Positions 8,461 to 16,975 of a stretch of 26,127 bases of DNA are shown here, piece after piece. Location of the stretch: positions 1 through 26,127 of the forward strand of contig DHVH01000183.1 in assembly GCA_002412555.1 (NCBI GenBank). Reading direction: 5' to 3'. The translations under genes and the position numbers were made by a program. How positions within the stretch are numbered: position 1 is the first letter of the stretch; each line of letters starts with the position of its first letter. The DNA comes from Marinilabiliaceae bacterium UBA5213 (lineage in GTDB: Bacteria > Bacteroidota > Bacteroidia > Bacteroidales > Marinilabiliaceae). The notes beneath the pieces are model-generated. The model was not told where the DNA came from and ran no database searches. It worked only from the letters and a program-made list of their open reading frames with translations.

Positions 8461-9261
8461 ATGAAGAAATTCACCCTATGTTCTATCATCGCTCTTTTAG
8501 CCTTCCAATCGGTCCTTAGCCAAACCCGTCGGGTGCGTGAAAAGGTGGAGGAGGACAGGCAGTCTACCAGCAATTACTCCTCTTATTCGTCCAGTTCATC
8601 TGGTTCATCCTCCTCTGGACCCGATTGGGAGCCTGATTTTGATGGTGCCAGTCTGGGCGATATCGTTGCCGGAGCGATATTTTATGTGACCGGTTACGCT
8701 GTTTATAAAGGTTTTTGGTACAGTCAGTATGCCGTGATGGAGAAAAGAGAAAAGCGTCCAGAACTAGTTTCATTGCAAGGTATGCTGGCAAGTGGCTTCG
8801 ATTACCAGCGCAATACTTTTATGGCAAGTCCCGCCATTCGGGGCAATTACGGAATATTCGCCAGTGATTTGCGCTATGTCAATATGCGTGACGTGACCGG
8901 AAAGTTGCACTCCATAGATTGGCAGGTATTGATGTTGCGTCTGCCTATCCGTAATTTTAAGTTAGAATACGGTCTAGGTTTTAGTTATTTTATCTCACCG
9001 ACAAAAGTATATTTTGAGCAATCGTTGGGGTTCGACTGGAGCTTTCTGAACAATATGGCTGGCCTGCAAGGTCATTACCGGGTGAGTCAGAATACCAACG
9101 TCGGCAGGTACCGCAGTGAATATGCCATCGATTTGGATGCAGAGGTTGCCCGAAGAGGAAACCTTCGGTTTTGTCCCTTTGTGGGCTACGCGCATTACCA
9201 ATACTACGATGACATCCATTTTGATTTCATCCGACTGGGGATGAAAGTCAAAATGTTCTGA
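8461..9261 (+). CDS. Secreted Ser-rich protein, probable outer-membrane beta-strand domain
   Basis: Not assigned to a known family. The 266-residue product begins with a signal peptide (charged start, hydrophobic core, likely cleavage after VLSQ at about residue 21). A short charged segment and a low-complexity Ser/Tyr run at about 38-55 follow. A hydrophobic Gly-rich stretch (DIVAGAIFYVTGYAVYKGF) comes next. The rest alternates polar and hydrophobic residues with many aromatic positions, as in small outer-membrane barrels, and ends in Phe, as many barrel proteins do. I infer an envelope protein, perhaps with the Ser run as a linker. It follows hydG by 47 bases but has no evident tie to hydrogenase maturation. 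It ends on the base before the pgl stop codon of the opposite strand. Confidence 0.8.
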   Translation: MKKFTLCSIIALLAFQSVLSQTRRVREKVEEDRQSTSNYSSYSSSSSGSSSSGPDWEPDFDGASLGDIVAGAIFYVTGYAVYKGFWYSQYAVMEKREKRPELVSLQGMLASGFDYQRNTFMASPAIRGNYGIFASDLRYVNMRDVTGKLHSIDWQVLMLRLPIRNFKLEYGLGFSYFISPTKVYFEQSLGFDWSFLNNMAGLQGHYRVSQNTNVGRYRSEYAIDLDAEVARRGNLRFCPFVGYAHYQYYDDIHFDFIRLGMKVKMF

Positions 9262-9963
9262 TTAGAGCAGTTCGGCTGCTTCTTCGTCCAGCATCCACAA
9301 GGCTTTTTGATCGACCAGTGAGGCAGGGTAAGTTTGGTAGTTGCCCGACTGGTGGACGATTTCCATAACTTTCTCTGCTTTGTTGCTTCCGGTTACCAAA
9401 AAGAGTATCTGCTCTGAATTGTTGATGACCTTGCCGGTCAGCGTCACCCTTTTTTGGCCTGAATCCGGATGGGTGGCTACTTCGCACAGTAGTGGCGAGG
9501 TCCAGAGGTGGATTTCGTGAGGGAAAATGGAAGCGGTATGCCCATCGTCGCCCATACCCAATATCATCAGGTCGAAGGCAGGCAGATGGTTTCTTTGCGG
9601 AAGCACTTCGTCGATGATTTTTTCGTAATCCAACGCTGCCACATCAGGTGATAATTCACCTTTGACGCGAAAAATATGCTCATCTGAAATGGGGAGCTGA
9701 CTGAAGAGGTGGTCACGGGTCATTTTGTAATTGCTGTCGGCATGGTCGGGTGCCACACAGCGCTCATCGCCCCAGAAAAACCAAAGCTTGTTCCAGGCTA
9801 TTTTATCCTGGTATTCAGATGCCAGAAAATCAAAAATGACTTTAGGTGTACTTCCTCCCGAAAGGGCAATGAATATTTCTTCTTTTTCCTGACTGAGGTT
9901 CAGCAACATTTCTCCAAATTCTGCGGCCAGTGCCGCTTTGTCCTTGTATGTTTTGATGTTCAT
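9262..9963 (-). CDS. pgl: 6-phosphogluconolactonase
   Basis: Hydrolyses 6-phosphogluconolactone to 6-phosphogluconate, the second step of the oxidative pentose phosphate pathway. The product has 233 residues, typical of the SOL/DevB family, which shares the glucosamine-6-phosphate isomerase fold. Visible motifs are IALSGGSTPKVIFDFLA at the N-terminal phosphate-binding loop, FFWGDERCVAPDHADSNY, ILGMGDDGHTASIFP with the conserved catalytic His, and the C-terminal LTGKVINNSEQILFLVTG. The GDERCVAPDHADSN form marks it as a lactonase rather than NagB. It lies downstream of zwf on the same strand but 445 bases away, so the two may be separate transcripts. Its stop codon directly abuts the end of the convergent secreted-protein gene. 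Confidence 0.95.
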   Translation of the reverse strand: MNIKTYKDKAALAAEFGEMLLNLSQEKEEIFIALSGGSTPKVIFDFLASEYQDKIAWNKLWFFWGDERCVAPDHADSNYKMTRDHLFSQLPISDEHIFRVKGELSPDVAALDYEKIIDEVLPQRNHLPAFDLMILGMGDDGHTASIFPHEIHLWTSPLLCEVATHPDSGQKRVTLTGKVINNSEQILFLVTGSNKAEKVMEIVHQSGNYQTYPASLVDQKALWMLDEEAAELL

Positions 9964-10049
9964 TTTTATAAGTTTTTTGTCACCTAATTTATGCTAATTA
10001 AACGCTAATTGGAGATCGGCGGAGTCAATTTGAATTTATTTTTTTGGTC

Positions 10050-10076
10050 CACAGATTGCACAGATTCACACAGATT
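10050..10076. repeat. Three CACAGATT copies
   Basis: CACAGATT occurs exactly at 10050-10057, 10059-10066 and 10069-10076, separated by 1 and 2 bases. This short direct repeat lies about 90 bases upstream of pgl on its 5' side and might be a protein-binding cluster or a remnant of a dispersed intergenic repeat. Confidence 0.75.
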
Positions 10077-10106
10077 TATTCCTTGTTGGCGCGTTTTTCT
10101 TTGCGC

Positions 10107-10122
10107 TCCCGATTAATCGGGA
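10107..10122. repeat. Perfect 16-base palindrome TCCCGATTAATCGGGA
   Basis: Both halves match perfectly with no loop, centred on TTAA. It could be an operator for a dimeric regulator or part of a dispersed palindromic repeat. Confidence 0.8.
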
Positions 10123-10225
10123 TTTCGTAAACTCAAAAAGCGGCACAGCCGATTAGTAAACCGTGTCCTTTGTTTATTTTTTTCTTAACGATTCTAGCAG
10201 TATGATACTGCCGAATAAGATTCGA

Positions 10226-10242
10226 CGAAGTTGCAAACTTCG
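10226..10242. repeat. 7-bp hairpin with triloop
   Basis: CGAAGTT at 10226-10232 pairs perfectly with AACTTCG at 10236-10242 around GCA. No T-run follows on either strand, so a terminator role is unlikely. Confidence 0.65.
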
Positions 10243-10408
10243 CCGAGCATCAAGTTACTTCTCTCGACATAGATTCACCCCCAGCTTGGCATAGTTTTTA
10301 ACTACGTTACGCTCAAAACTCAAAACTCAAAACCATCAACCCATATTCACCCTATCAACACTTTTGACCTTCCCACTCTATCTAACCTTCCTACCCTTCC
10401 CCTCCCTC

Positions 10409-11935
10409 TTACAACTCACAATACTCCCCGTCACCCGACAAATTCTTGCAAGGATAGCGCCAGGTTTCAGCACCTTCGATCAGCAGGTCCGATTCTTCGG
10501 GGCCCCATGTGCCAGCCGGATAACCATGCACCTTAATGCATGGTTTTTCTTTCCAGGCTTTGAGAATGGGATCGACAAAGCGCCAGGCGGCCTCAACAGC
10601 ATCACCTCTGGAATAGAGCGTGGCATCGCCCAGCATGCAATCGAGCAGCAGTCGCTCATAGGCACTGGGCAAATAGGTGTCGTTCAGTTCCGAGTAGTGG
10701 AAGTCCATATTCACATCTTGCACGTTGAATCCTGCACCGGGTACCTTCATGCCAAATTTCATCAGAATCCCTTCATCGGGCTGAATTCGGATAACCAACT
10801 GATTTTGCTGGCGCATAATGGCTTTATCCCCAGTAAAAAGGTGATGTGGCGTGGCGTTGAAATGTATCACAACTTCAGTCACTCTTGTGGGCAAGTGTTT
10901 TCCCGTTCGGATGTAGAAGGGTACTCCGGCCCAGCGCCAGTTGTCGATAAAGAACTTCATGGCCAGGAAAGTCTCTGTGCGTGATTTGGGGTTCACGCCC
11001 TCTTCTTCGCGGTAGGCCTTTCTCCTCTTGCCTTTAATCTCAGATGAGGTGTATTGCCCCCGCAGCACAAATTTCTCTACCTCGTCCTCTTTGATGGGGC
11101 GCAGTGATTGAAGCACTTTCACAATTTCATTGCGCATACTGTCGGCATTGATCAGAGCAGGCGGCTCCATGGCCACCAGCGAGGCCACCAGTAGCAGGTG
11201 GTTTTGTACCATGTCGCGCAAGGCTCCAGAGCCTTCGTAGTAGCCACCTCGACTGCCCACGCCAATATCTTCAGAAGAAGTGATTTCTACATGATGCACA
11301 AAATTGCGGTTCCATAAAGGCTCAAATATGCCGTTGGAAAATCTGGTAACCAGCAAGTTTTGAACAGTTTCTTTGCCCAGATAATGGTCAATGCGGTAAA
11401 TCTGTTCTTCTTTGAAGCCGTGCAGCAGACTTTTGTTTAAATCCTGCGCACTTTTTAAGTCGTAGCCAAAAGGTTTTTCAACAATGAGGCGCTTAAAGCC
11501 ATCTTCGTCGTTGTTGAGTCCGTATTTGGCCAAATGGGCAGGGACTACGGGGTACATACTGGGAGGCGTGGCCAGATAAAAAATATAGTTGTTATCTGTT
11601 TTTAGTTGTTGGTTGAGTCTTTCAAGTTCTACTTTGAAGGGTAGGTATTCATTTTCTTCCTTCGTATTAAAAGCATAGTAGTACAATTTATCCAGAAATA
11701 GGCCCAGTTGGCCTTTGCTTTTGGCTTTGGTCATGGCAAATTTTTCGATGCCCTCACTCATTTTTTCACGAAAAGCCATATGGCTCATTTCGGTACGTCC
11801 CAATCCAAGAATGCCAAATTCATCGGGCAGAAGGTTCTGGGTGAATAAATCGAACACCGATGGAACCAGTTTACGGTAGGTTAAGTCGCCCGAGGCGCCA
11901 AATATAACTAATAGGTGTTTTTCCGGTTTTCTCAT
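10409..11935 (-). CDS. zwf: Glucose-6-phosphate 1-dehydrogenase
   Basis: Oxidises glucose 6-phosphate to 6-phosphogluconolactone with NADP+ or NAD+, the entry to the oxidative pentose phosphate pathway. Its 508 residues match the family. The N-terminal nucleotide-binding loop reads IFGASGDLTYRKL, VEKPFGYDL follows, and the substrate-binding and catalytic motif is RIDHYLGKE with His184. The C-terminal domain contains IRTGKHLPTRVTEVVIHF and ERLLLDCMLGD, both usual for the family. A Thr after GASGDL, where many enzymes have Ala, is common variation. The start ATG at 11935 places the dinucleotide loop at residues 11-23, as expected. The 176 bases upstream are shared with the 3' end of hydE. 6-phosphogluconate dehydrogenase is not in the window. 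Confidence 0.97.
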   Translation of the reverse strand: MRKPEKHLLVIFGASGDLTYRKLVPSVFDLFTQNLLPDEFGILGLGRTEMSHMAFREKMSEGIEKFAMTKAKSKGQLGLFLDKLYYYAFNTKEENEYLPFKVELERLNQQLKTDNNYIFYLATPPSMYPVVPAHLAKYGLNNDEDGFKRLIVEKPFGYDLKSAQDLNKSLLHGFKEEQIYRIDHYLGKETVQNLLVTRFSNGIFEPLWNRNFVHHVEITSSEDIGVGSRGGYYEGSGALRDMVQNHLLLVASLVAMEPPALINADSMRNEIVKVLQSLRPIKEDEVEKFVLRGQYTSSEIKGKRRKAYREEEGVNPKSRTETFLAMKFFIDNWRWAGVPFYIRTGKHLPTRVTEVVIHFNATPHHLFTGDKAIMRQQNQLVIRIQPDEGILMKFGMKVPGAGFNVQDVNMDFHYSELNDTYLPSAYERLLLDCMLGDATLYSRGDAVEAAWRFVDPILKAWKEKPCIKVHGYPAGTWGPEESDLLIEGAETWRYPCKNLSGDGEYCEL

Positions 11936-12111
11936 TTTATAGTTGTTTGGTCATCTAATTTTCGCAAATCAAAACGAATATTTTAGTCCGCTGCATTCTT
12001 GACAAGCCAATCGGCATATCAGGTAATAAGCGAATTGTTACCGATATAATGGAACTTCGTCTGCCGTTTGAATTCCCCCAAGGAGGAATCACGTTGGCGC
12101 AGATTTACTTC

Positions 12112-13191
12112 TTATTTCTTAAAAAAGTGGGGTGAATCGCCCCAGGCTTTAAGTCCTGATTCCCGACCCGTGAGGGCTATGCGCATGTTGAGGCACGACA
12201 GGCAATCGTCGGCCGACTCATCCGTACAGGGCTTATTGTCGTACAGCAAATAATCTTTGCGATTGGTTGCCGGTGTAATGTTGGGCATAATAATATTGGC
12301 CCCGGTTTTTAGCGCTTTCTCTCTCCCCATTGGGTCAATGGCCTGCAAGGCCGTTGAGGCGGCAATATTGATATCCGGCATCAACAGTCTCAAAGCTGCA
12401 ATCATGTTCAAGGCTGTGGTAAAGCGTTGCTTGAGCGGCCATAGTTCGTCTCCCTGTTTAGCCAGGGGTGTCTGCTCATGAACAATATAGGGACCCATTC
12501 CCACCATATCCACATCCAACTCTTTTAAAAATAATAAATCATCGGCCAGGTGTTCCAACGTTTGTCCCGGTAATCCAATCATTATGCCCGACCCCGCTTG
12601 ATAACCAGAATCTTTGAGATTTTTCAGTGCTTCTATTCTGACTTCAAAATCATGCGTTTCATTACGGGGATGCAGCTGCTCGTAAAGCGCTCTGTTGCTG
12701 GTTTCAATCCGCAACAGGTAACGGTGTGCGCCACTGTTAAACCAGCGTTGGTAGGTGGCCCGACTTTGTTCGCCCAGTGAAAGGGTAATGCCCAGCTCCC
12801 CGTTGGTAGCCTTTTTGATGCGCTGAAGCAAAGCATCAATTCTATCAACAAACAAGGTGTCGTTTCGTTCACCAGCCTGCAGCACTATGGACCCTAAATT
12901 ATTTTCGTGGGCGTAAAGGGCTGTCTTCAGGATGGTTTCATCGTCGAGATCGTAGCGTTTGGTGTGTTGATTGCTTTTACGGATGCCACAATAATAGCAG
13001 TCCTTTCTGCATTTGTTGGAGAACTCGATGAGGCCGCGTAGGTAGACTTCGTTGCCGCAGTGCTTCACAGCCAATTCATTGGCGCGTTGGTGCAGCAATG
13101 TTTGATTGGCGCCTGTGGCGCCAATCATGGCTGTCAGTTGCTCTTTGGTAAAGTTGGCACCTTGTTGTAACTGTTCGCTGAATGCAATCAC
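12112..13191 (-). CDS. hydE: [FeFe]-hydrogenase maturase HydE
   Basis: Radical SAM enzyme that acts on the iron synthon made by HydG on the way to the diiron part of the H-cluster. The 359 residues match the family. The radical SAM motif CX3CX2C is at Cys61, Cys65 and Cys68 (CRKDCYYCGIRKSN). The second-cluster motif CX7CX2C, seen in many HydE proteins but not all, is intact at Cys322, Cys330 and Cys333. These two motifs together argue against BioB and PylB. The start is a GTG at 13191: no in-frame ATG lies just upstream, the first internal ATG (residue 22) would remove a helix kept in other HydE proteins, and the N-terminus from GTG lines up with the remembered Thermotoga protein. It is divergent from the ADP-forming synthetase gene. 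Confidence 0.95.
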   Translation of the reverse strand: MIAFSEQLQQGANFTKEQLTAMIGATGANQTLLHQRANELAVKHCGNEVYLRGLIEFSNKCRKDCYYCGIRKSNQHTKRYDLDDETILKTALYAHENNLGSIVLQAGERNDTLFVDRIDALLQRIKKATNGELGITLSLGEQSRATYQRWFNSGAHRYLLRIETSNRALYEQLHPRNETHDFEVRIEALKNLKDSGYQAGSGIMIGLPGQTLEHLADDLLFLKELDVDMVGMGPYIVHEQTPLAKQGDELWPLKQRFTTALNMIAALRLLMPDINIAASTALQAIDPMGREKALKTGANIIMPNITPATNRKDYLLYDNKPCTDESADDCLSCLNMRIALTGRESGLKAWGDSPHFFKK

Positions 13192-13414
13192 CCGTTTATC
13201 TTTTGTGTAAAAATAGCAAAATTAAAGAAACCTGCCGAGGGTTGATTTTTCTCATCCCGATTTATTATATAAATATGGTAACTTTGATTAAGCGGTGGTT
13301 TGAGCAGGAGTTGTCCTGATGCATGTATGTGTTTGAAATCTAGTCAAAAGCAAGATTCTCGCTCAATGTATAAAGGACATCGTTATTAGAATTAATAATG
13401 AACCATAAAAATAA

Positions 13415-15472
13415 ATGATACATAACAGTTTACTTTCCCCCAAAAGCATTGTGGTAGTCGGTGGTTCGGAGAACACGGCCAAACCTGGAGGGAAGATTGT
13501 GAAAAACCTGTTGGATGGTGACTATCAGGGGCAGCTGATGGTGTTGAATCCCGGTCGCAATGAGGTTCAGGGCCTCCCTTCCTATGCAAATGTATGCGAT
13601 ATTCCAGGTGAGGTTGATCTGGCCATTTTGGCGATTGCCGCCCCTTTGTGTCCGGGAGTGGTGAAGGAGTTGGGGCAGACCAAGGGGACTACCGCCTTTA
13701 TTGTGATATCGGCTGGATTTAGTGAGGAAGGAGAGGCCGGTGCGCTTTTAGAGAAGCAACTGGTTAGTGCGGTGGAAGGGGTCAATGGTGTGTTGATTGG
13801 CCCCAATTGCATTGGTATGATAACGCCGGCTTACAATGGTGTTTTTACGGCGCCGGTCCCCAAGCTGAACCCCTCAGGCTGTGATTTTGTATCGGGCTCG
13901 GGTGCCACTGCGGTCTTTATTCTGGAGTCGGCTCTGCCCAAAGGTCTATCTTTTTCATCTTTAATTACGGTCGGAAATAGTGCTCAAATTGGCATAGAAG
14001 ATGTTTTGGAACATTGGGACAAAACCTTTGATGAGACCAGTTCCCGCATCAAGTTGATATATGTTGAAAATATAAAAGACCCGGATAAACTACTGAAACA
14101 CGCCTCATCGCTCATTCGCAAAGGTTGTAAAATAGCTGCCATCAAATCGGGCGTTACCGAGGCCGGTAAGCGAGCCACCTCGTCGCACACCGGCGCCATG
14201 GCCAGTGCCGATTCTGCGGTTGAGGCGCTATTTAGAAAGGCCGGCATAGTGCGCTGTTTTGGTAGGGAAGAATTGATTACGGTGGCTTCTGTCTTTATGT
14301 ACAAAGCCTTAACGGGAAAGAATCTGGCCATTATTACTCAGGCAGGCGGACCTGGTGTGATGCTGACCGATGCCCTTTCTGATGGTGGTTTGCATATTCC
14401 TGCCATTGAAGGGGAGGCACACGATGCTATTTTGGCTATGTTAAATCCAGGCTCATCCGCCTCAAATCCCATTGATATACTGGCCACTGGAACGGCGGAG
14501 CAATTACGTCAGGTGATGGCGTATTGCGACCAGAAGATGGATGACATCCATGGCATGATTGTTATTTTTGGGAGTACCGGACTGACCAAGGTGTATGACG
14601 CTTTTGAAGTGATTCATGAGCAGATGCTGCAGTGTCAAAAGCCTGTCTTCCCCATATTGCCATCGACCAGCAGTGCCCATCAGGAGGTGGCTTTTTTCTT
14701 GGCGAAGGGGCATATTAATTTTCCCGATGAGGTAGTGTTGGGAAGAGCCCTCACCAAGGTGAATATAACCCCACCACCTGAAGAAGATACCGTTTTTTTA
14801 CATGGCGTGGATACCGATAGGGTCCGACAAATTATTGATGGTTGCCAGTCCGGCTTTCAGGAGCCGGAGGTAGTGAACGAGTTGCTTTTGGCAGCAGGTA
14901 TTCCCATTGTGGAAGAGGGGGTAGCCTCTAACAGGAAGACTTTGTTGCGACTGGCCCATTCCCTTGGATATCCGGTAGCAATGAAAGTTATTGGTCCGGT
15001 GCACAAGTCAGATGTTGGGGGCGTCACGCTTAATATAAAATCAGATGCCCACCTGATGGCAGAGTATCGGCGCATGCGCAAGATAAAAGAGGTGAGTGCC
15101 GTTTTGCTGCAAAAAATGCAGAAGGGAACTGAGTTGTTTATTGGGGCTAAGTATGAGCCTAAATTTGGGCACGTTATTTTGTGTGGACTGGGTGGGATTT
15201 TTGTGGAATCGTTGGGGGATCATGCGCACGGACTGGCGCCTTTGACTTTTAATGAAGCCCACTCAATGATTCGCAGTCTTAGAAGCTACCCGGTAATACA
15301 GGGAACCCGTGGACAGGAAGGTGTGGATGAGGATTTGTTTGCAGAAATAATTGTGCGTCTTTCCTCGCTTTTACGCTATGCAACAGAAATAAAGGAGTTG
15401 GATCTGAATCCGCTCATAGGTAATAAAAAGGGGATATGTGTAGTGGATGGTCGAATTTTGATTCAGAAGTAA
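13415..15472 (+). CDS. acd: ADP-forming acyl-CoA synthetase, fused alpha-beta
   Basis: Converts acetyl-CoA or another acyl-CoA, ADP and phosphate to the free acid, CoA and ATP, so it conserves energy in fermentation. The 685 residues hold both subunits. Residues 1 to about 455 are the CoA-binding and ligase (alpha) part: VVVGGSENTAKPGGKIVKNL, IGPNCIGM, SGSGATAVF, and the phosphorylated His in SSHTGAMAS (His258, matching the catalytic alpha His of the archaeal enzyme by motif). Residues from about 470 are an ATP-grasp (beta) part with YPVAMKVIGPVHKSDVGGV and ELDLNPLIGN. Substrate range cannot be told; the neighbouring oxidoreductase suggests branched-chain or aromatic acyl-CoA as well as acetyl-CoA. 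It may also act in Lys acylation, as related Pat fusions do, but no GNAT domain is present. No strong ribosome binding site precedes the ATG. Confidence 0.93.
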   Translation: MIHNSLLSPKSIVVVGGSENTAKPGGKIVKNLLDGDYQGQLMVLNPGRNEVQGLPSYANVCDIPGEVDLAILAIAAPLCPGVVKELGQTKGTTAFIVISAGFSEEGEAGALLEKQLVSAVEGVNGVLIGPNCIGMITPAYNGVFTAPVPKLNPSGCDFVSGSGATAVFILESALPKGLSFSSLITVGNSAQIGIEDVLEHWDKTFDETSSRIKLIYVENIKDPDKLLKHASSLIRKGCKIAAIKSGVTEAGKRATSSHTGAMASADSAVEALFRKAGIVRCFGREELITVASVFMYKALTGKNLAIITQAGGPGVMLTDALSDGGLHIPAIEGEAHDAILAMLNPGSSASNPIDILATGTAEQLRQVMAYCDQKMDDIHGMIVIFGSTGLTKVYDAFEVIHEQMLQCQKPVFPILPSTSSAHQEVAFFLAKGHINFPDEVVLGRALTKVNITPPPEEDTVFLHGVDTDRVRQIIDGCQSGFQEPEVVNELLLAAGIPIVEEGVASNRKTLLRLAHSLGYPVAMKVIGPVHKSDVGGVTLNIKSDAHLMAEYRRMRKIKEVSAVLLQKMQKGTELFIGAKYEPKFGHVILCGLGGIFVESLGDHAHGLAPLTFNEAHSMIRSLRSYPVIQGTRGQEGVDEDLFAEIIVRLSSLLRYATEIKELDLNPLIGNKKGICVVDGRILIQK

Positions 15473-15700
15473 GAGCTTTCCCGGCTTGAGGGCAATAAAA
15501 GAGGATTACGTGCTTTGGGTTACCCATCAAAATAGAATATTGACTTATTACAATAGCCAGCTCATGGAAGGATTGTTCGAAAAATAAAGACTGACTATTG
15601 TCAGTTTGGATAATGGTGTTTTGCAAAATGTTACTATTTTTAACGTTTCAAATAGTGCCATTATACAGCCTTTCAATTTTTTGATTTAAACATTTATCCC
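15473..15700. other. Gap between acd and secreted protein
   Basis: This 228-base gap has no credible gene. It contains one weak inverted repeat, ACTGAC at 15590-15595 pairing with GTCAGT at 15600-15605 around TATT, in AT-rich DNA. The gap suggests that the secreted-protein gene has its own promoter. Confidence 0.45.
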
Positions 15701-16429
15701 ATGAAAACCCTCCGCCTTTTACTTGTTTTTGTCTTATTGAGCTTGACTCAGATGAGCATGGCCCAGCGAAATTTTGATACTGCAAATTTAACCTACTGCC
15801 AACGCACCGGGAAAGCCATTTATATGTTTGATGCCAACTTTATCAAGCTGGGATTGGTAAGGCCGCATTCTGAAATTGGCAGGGGGAATGATTACCCGGC
15901 TGCAGGATTTAACAATGAAGGCATCATGGCTCAATTTGGCTTTATGCGCTACATCGATCTGGATATAAATCGAAGTCGCTTTGGTTTAGGTTATTATGTG
16001 CCCCTTTACGCTTCGTATAATCCATGGGAAAATGCCGACTTGAACGATTTGGAGGAACTGGAGCGCAGTCCCTATTTATTTATTGGAGCAGGTGTAGGCC
16101 CATTGTTTACCATCCGTCTGGTCGATCGGTTTTTGCTGGATATGTATGCTACCGCTCAACCAACCGTTTCCTTTTATGGTGGATATAAATATAAGCCTCA
16201 AGAATCCGACCTTACTTACAATGAATACTCCTTTATTTCCTTTAATGTGGGGAGTGTTATCGGCGCTAGTCTGCGTTACCGCTTTCTAATTGTTGGCTGT
16301 GAATGGTTACCCCTGAATTCTAAATATACTGTGTATATGTACGAAGATGGGGAGGCCATTGAGCAATCGCCTGAAAAGCGGAAAATGGATGTCGGAAGAG
16401 TCAGTGCTTCTGTGGGCGTCTATTTCTAA
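15701..16429 (+). CDS. Secreted, probable outer-membrane barrel protein of unknown function
   Basis: Unrecognised. The 242-residue product has a clear signal peptide (MKTLRLLLVFVLL then cleavage after SMAQ at about residue 22). The mature part shows alternating beta-strand patterns, many Tyr, Phe and Gly residues (GFMRYIDLDINRSRFGLGYY, FIGAGVGPLFTIRLVDRFLL) and ends in SASVGVYF with a terminal Phe. These are the usual signs of a small Bacteroidota outer-membrane barrel. It lies between acd and the ACT/PaaK pair on the same strand. The gaps of 228 and 84 bases make tight operon coupling uncertain. A channel for an amino acid or acid product would fit the neighbours, but this is only a guess. 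Confidence 0.8.
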   Translation: MKTLRLLLVFVLLSLTQMSMAQRNFDTANLTYCQRTGKAIYMFDANFIKLGLVRPHSEIGRGNDYPAAGFNNEGIMAQFGFMRYIDLDINRSRFGLGYYVPLYASYNPWENADLNDLEELERSPYLFIGAGVGPLFTIRLVDRFLLDMYATAQPTVSFYGGYKYKPQESDLTYNEYSFISFNVGSVIGASLRYRFLIVGCEWLPLNSKYTVYMYEDGEAIEQSPEKRKMDVGRVSASVGVYF

Positions 16430-16513
16430 AACTGTTTTATAACATAAGCATTAATCTTCAGTTCATTGTTAATGTTTGTAAATTTCGGCTTTCTAACCTG
16501 AAAATTTAAGTAT

Positions 16514-16939
16514 ATGATAATTAAGCAGTTGTCTGTTTTTCTTGAGAATAAGTCGGGACGCCTTCACGAAGTCTTTACTGTTCTGGGCGCTTCCAATATC
16601 AATGTTTCTGCCTGCAGTGTGGCTGACACTTCTGAATTTGGTATTCTTCGAATGATTGTTTCTGAGCCCGATAAGGCACGCGAAATCCTAAAAGAAAAGT
16701 TGTTTTCGGTAAATGTGAGTGAGATTATTTCATTCGCCACCCCCAACGAGCCCGGTGCCTTATCCAAAACACTTCAAATATTGTCTGATGCCCAAATCAG
16801 TATTGAATATTTATATGGTTATTCAATAGGTGACAAGTCCTTTATTGCTTTGAGGTGCGACAATGCTGAAAAGGCGGTGATGGAGTTTCAGCGACATCAA
16901 ATGGAGCTCATCTCGGCCAGCGAACTCTATAAATTTTAA
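16514..16939 (+). CDS. Double-ACT-domain regulatory protein
   Basis: A 141-residue stand-alone protein with two ACT domains, at about residues 1-68 and 69-141. Both repeats begin with the usual pattern of a strand followed by a Gly-containing turn and helix: LENKSGRLHEVFTVLGASNINV, and TPNEPGALSKTLQILSDAQISI. ACT domains bind amino acids or related small molecules and control enzymes. Proteins of this type are often encoded next to phenylacetate-CoA ligase and ferredoxin oxidoreductase genes in anaerobes, and the next gene here is just that, 36 bases on. I infer that it senses an aromatic or branched amino acid and modulates the neighbouring ligase, without direct proof. Confidence 0.9.
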   Translation: MIIKQLSVFLENKSGRLHEVFTVLGASNINVSACSVADTSEFGILRMIVSEPDKAREILKEKLFSVNVSEIISFATPNEPGALSKTLQILSDAQISIEYLYGYSIGDKSFIALRCDNAEKAVMEFQRHQMELISASELYKF

Positions 16940-16975
16940 TTCAATTTCTAACCTAGTTTTCCAACATAATCTATA

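Larger units (their letters stand above)
9964..10408. other. Gene-free region with palindromes and short repeats between zwf and pgl
   Basis: No convincing coding sequence in 445 bases. Contents in order: three copies of CACAGATT starting at 10050, 10059 and 10069; a perfect 16-base palindrome at 10107-10122; a 7-bp hairpin at 10226-10242; a CTCAAAA duplication near 10312-10330; and a C-rich, pyrimidine-biased tract from about 10330 to 10408 that reads as G-rich on the strand of zwf. From memory, CACAGATT-type arrays and GATTAATC-centred palindromes are scattered in intergenic DNA of many Bacteroidota; I could not check copy number. Confidence 0.7.

Noticed and set aside
10364..10984. Plus-strand frame of 206 codons opposite the end of zwf
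   Set aside because: It lies antisense to a clear glucose-6-phosphate dehydrogenase and has no family motifs; GC bias at third positions of zwf explains the open frame.
13279..13286. TAACTTTG, a match to the Bacteroidota -7 promoter box TAnnTTTG, facing acd
   Set aside because: No TTG at the needed 19-21 base distance upstream (the nearest is about 34 bases away), so I do not call a promoter.
13398..13418. Six-codon leader frame (MNHKNK) whose TGA overlaps the acd start codon
   Set aside because: Too short and in AT-rich DNA where such frames are frequent; no sign of an attenuator around it.
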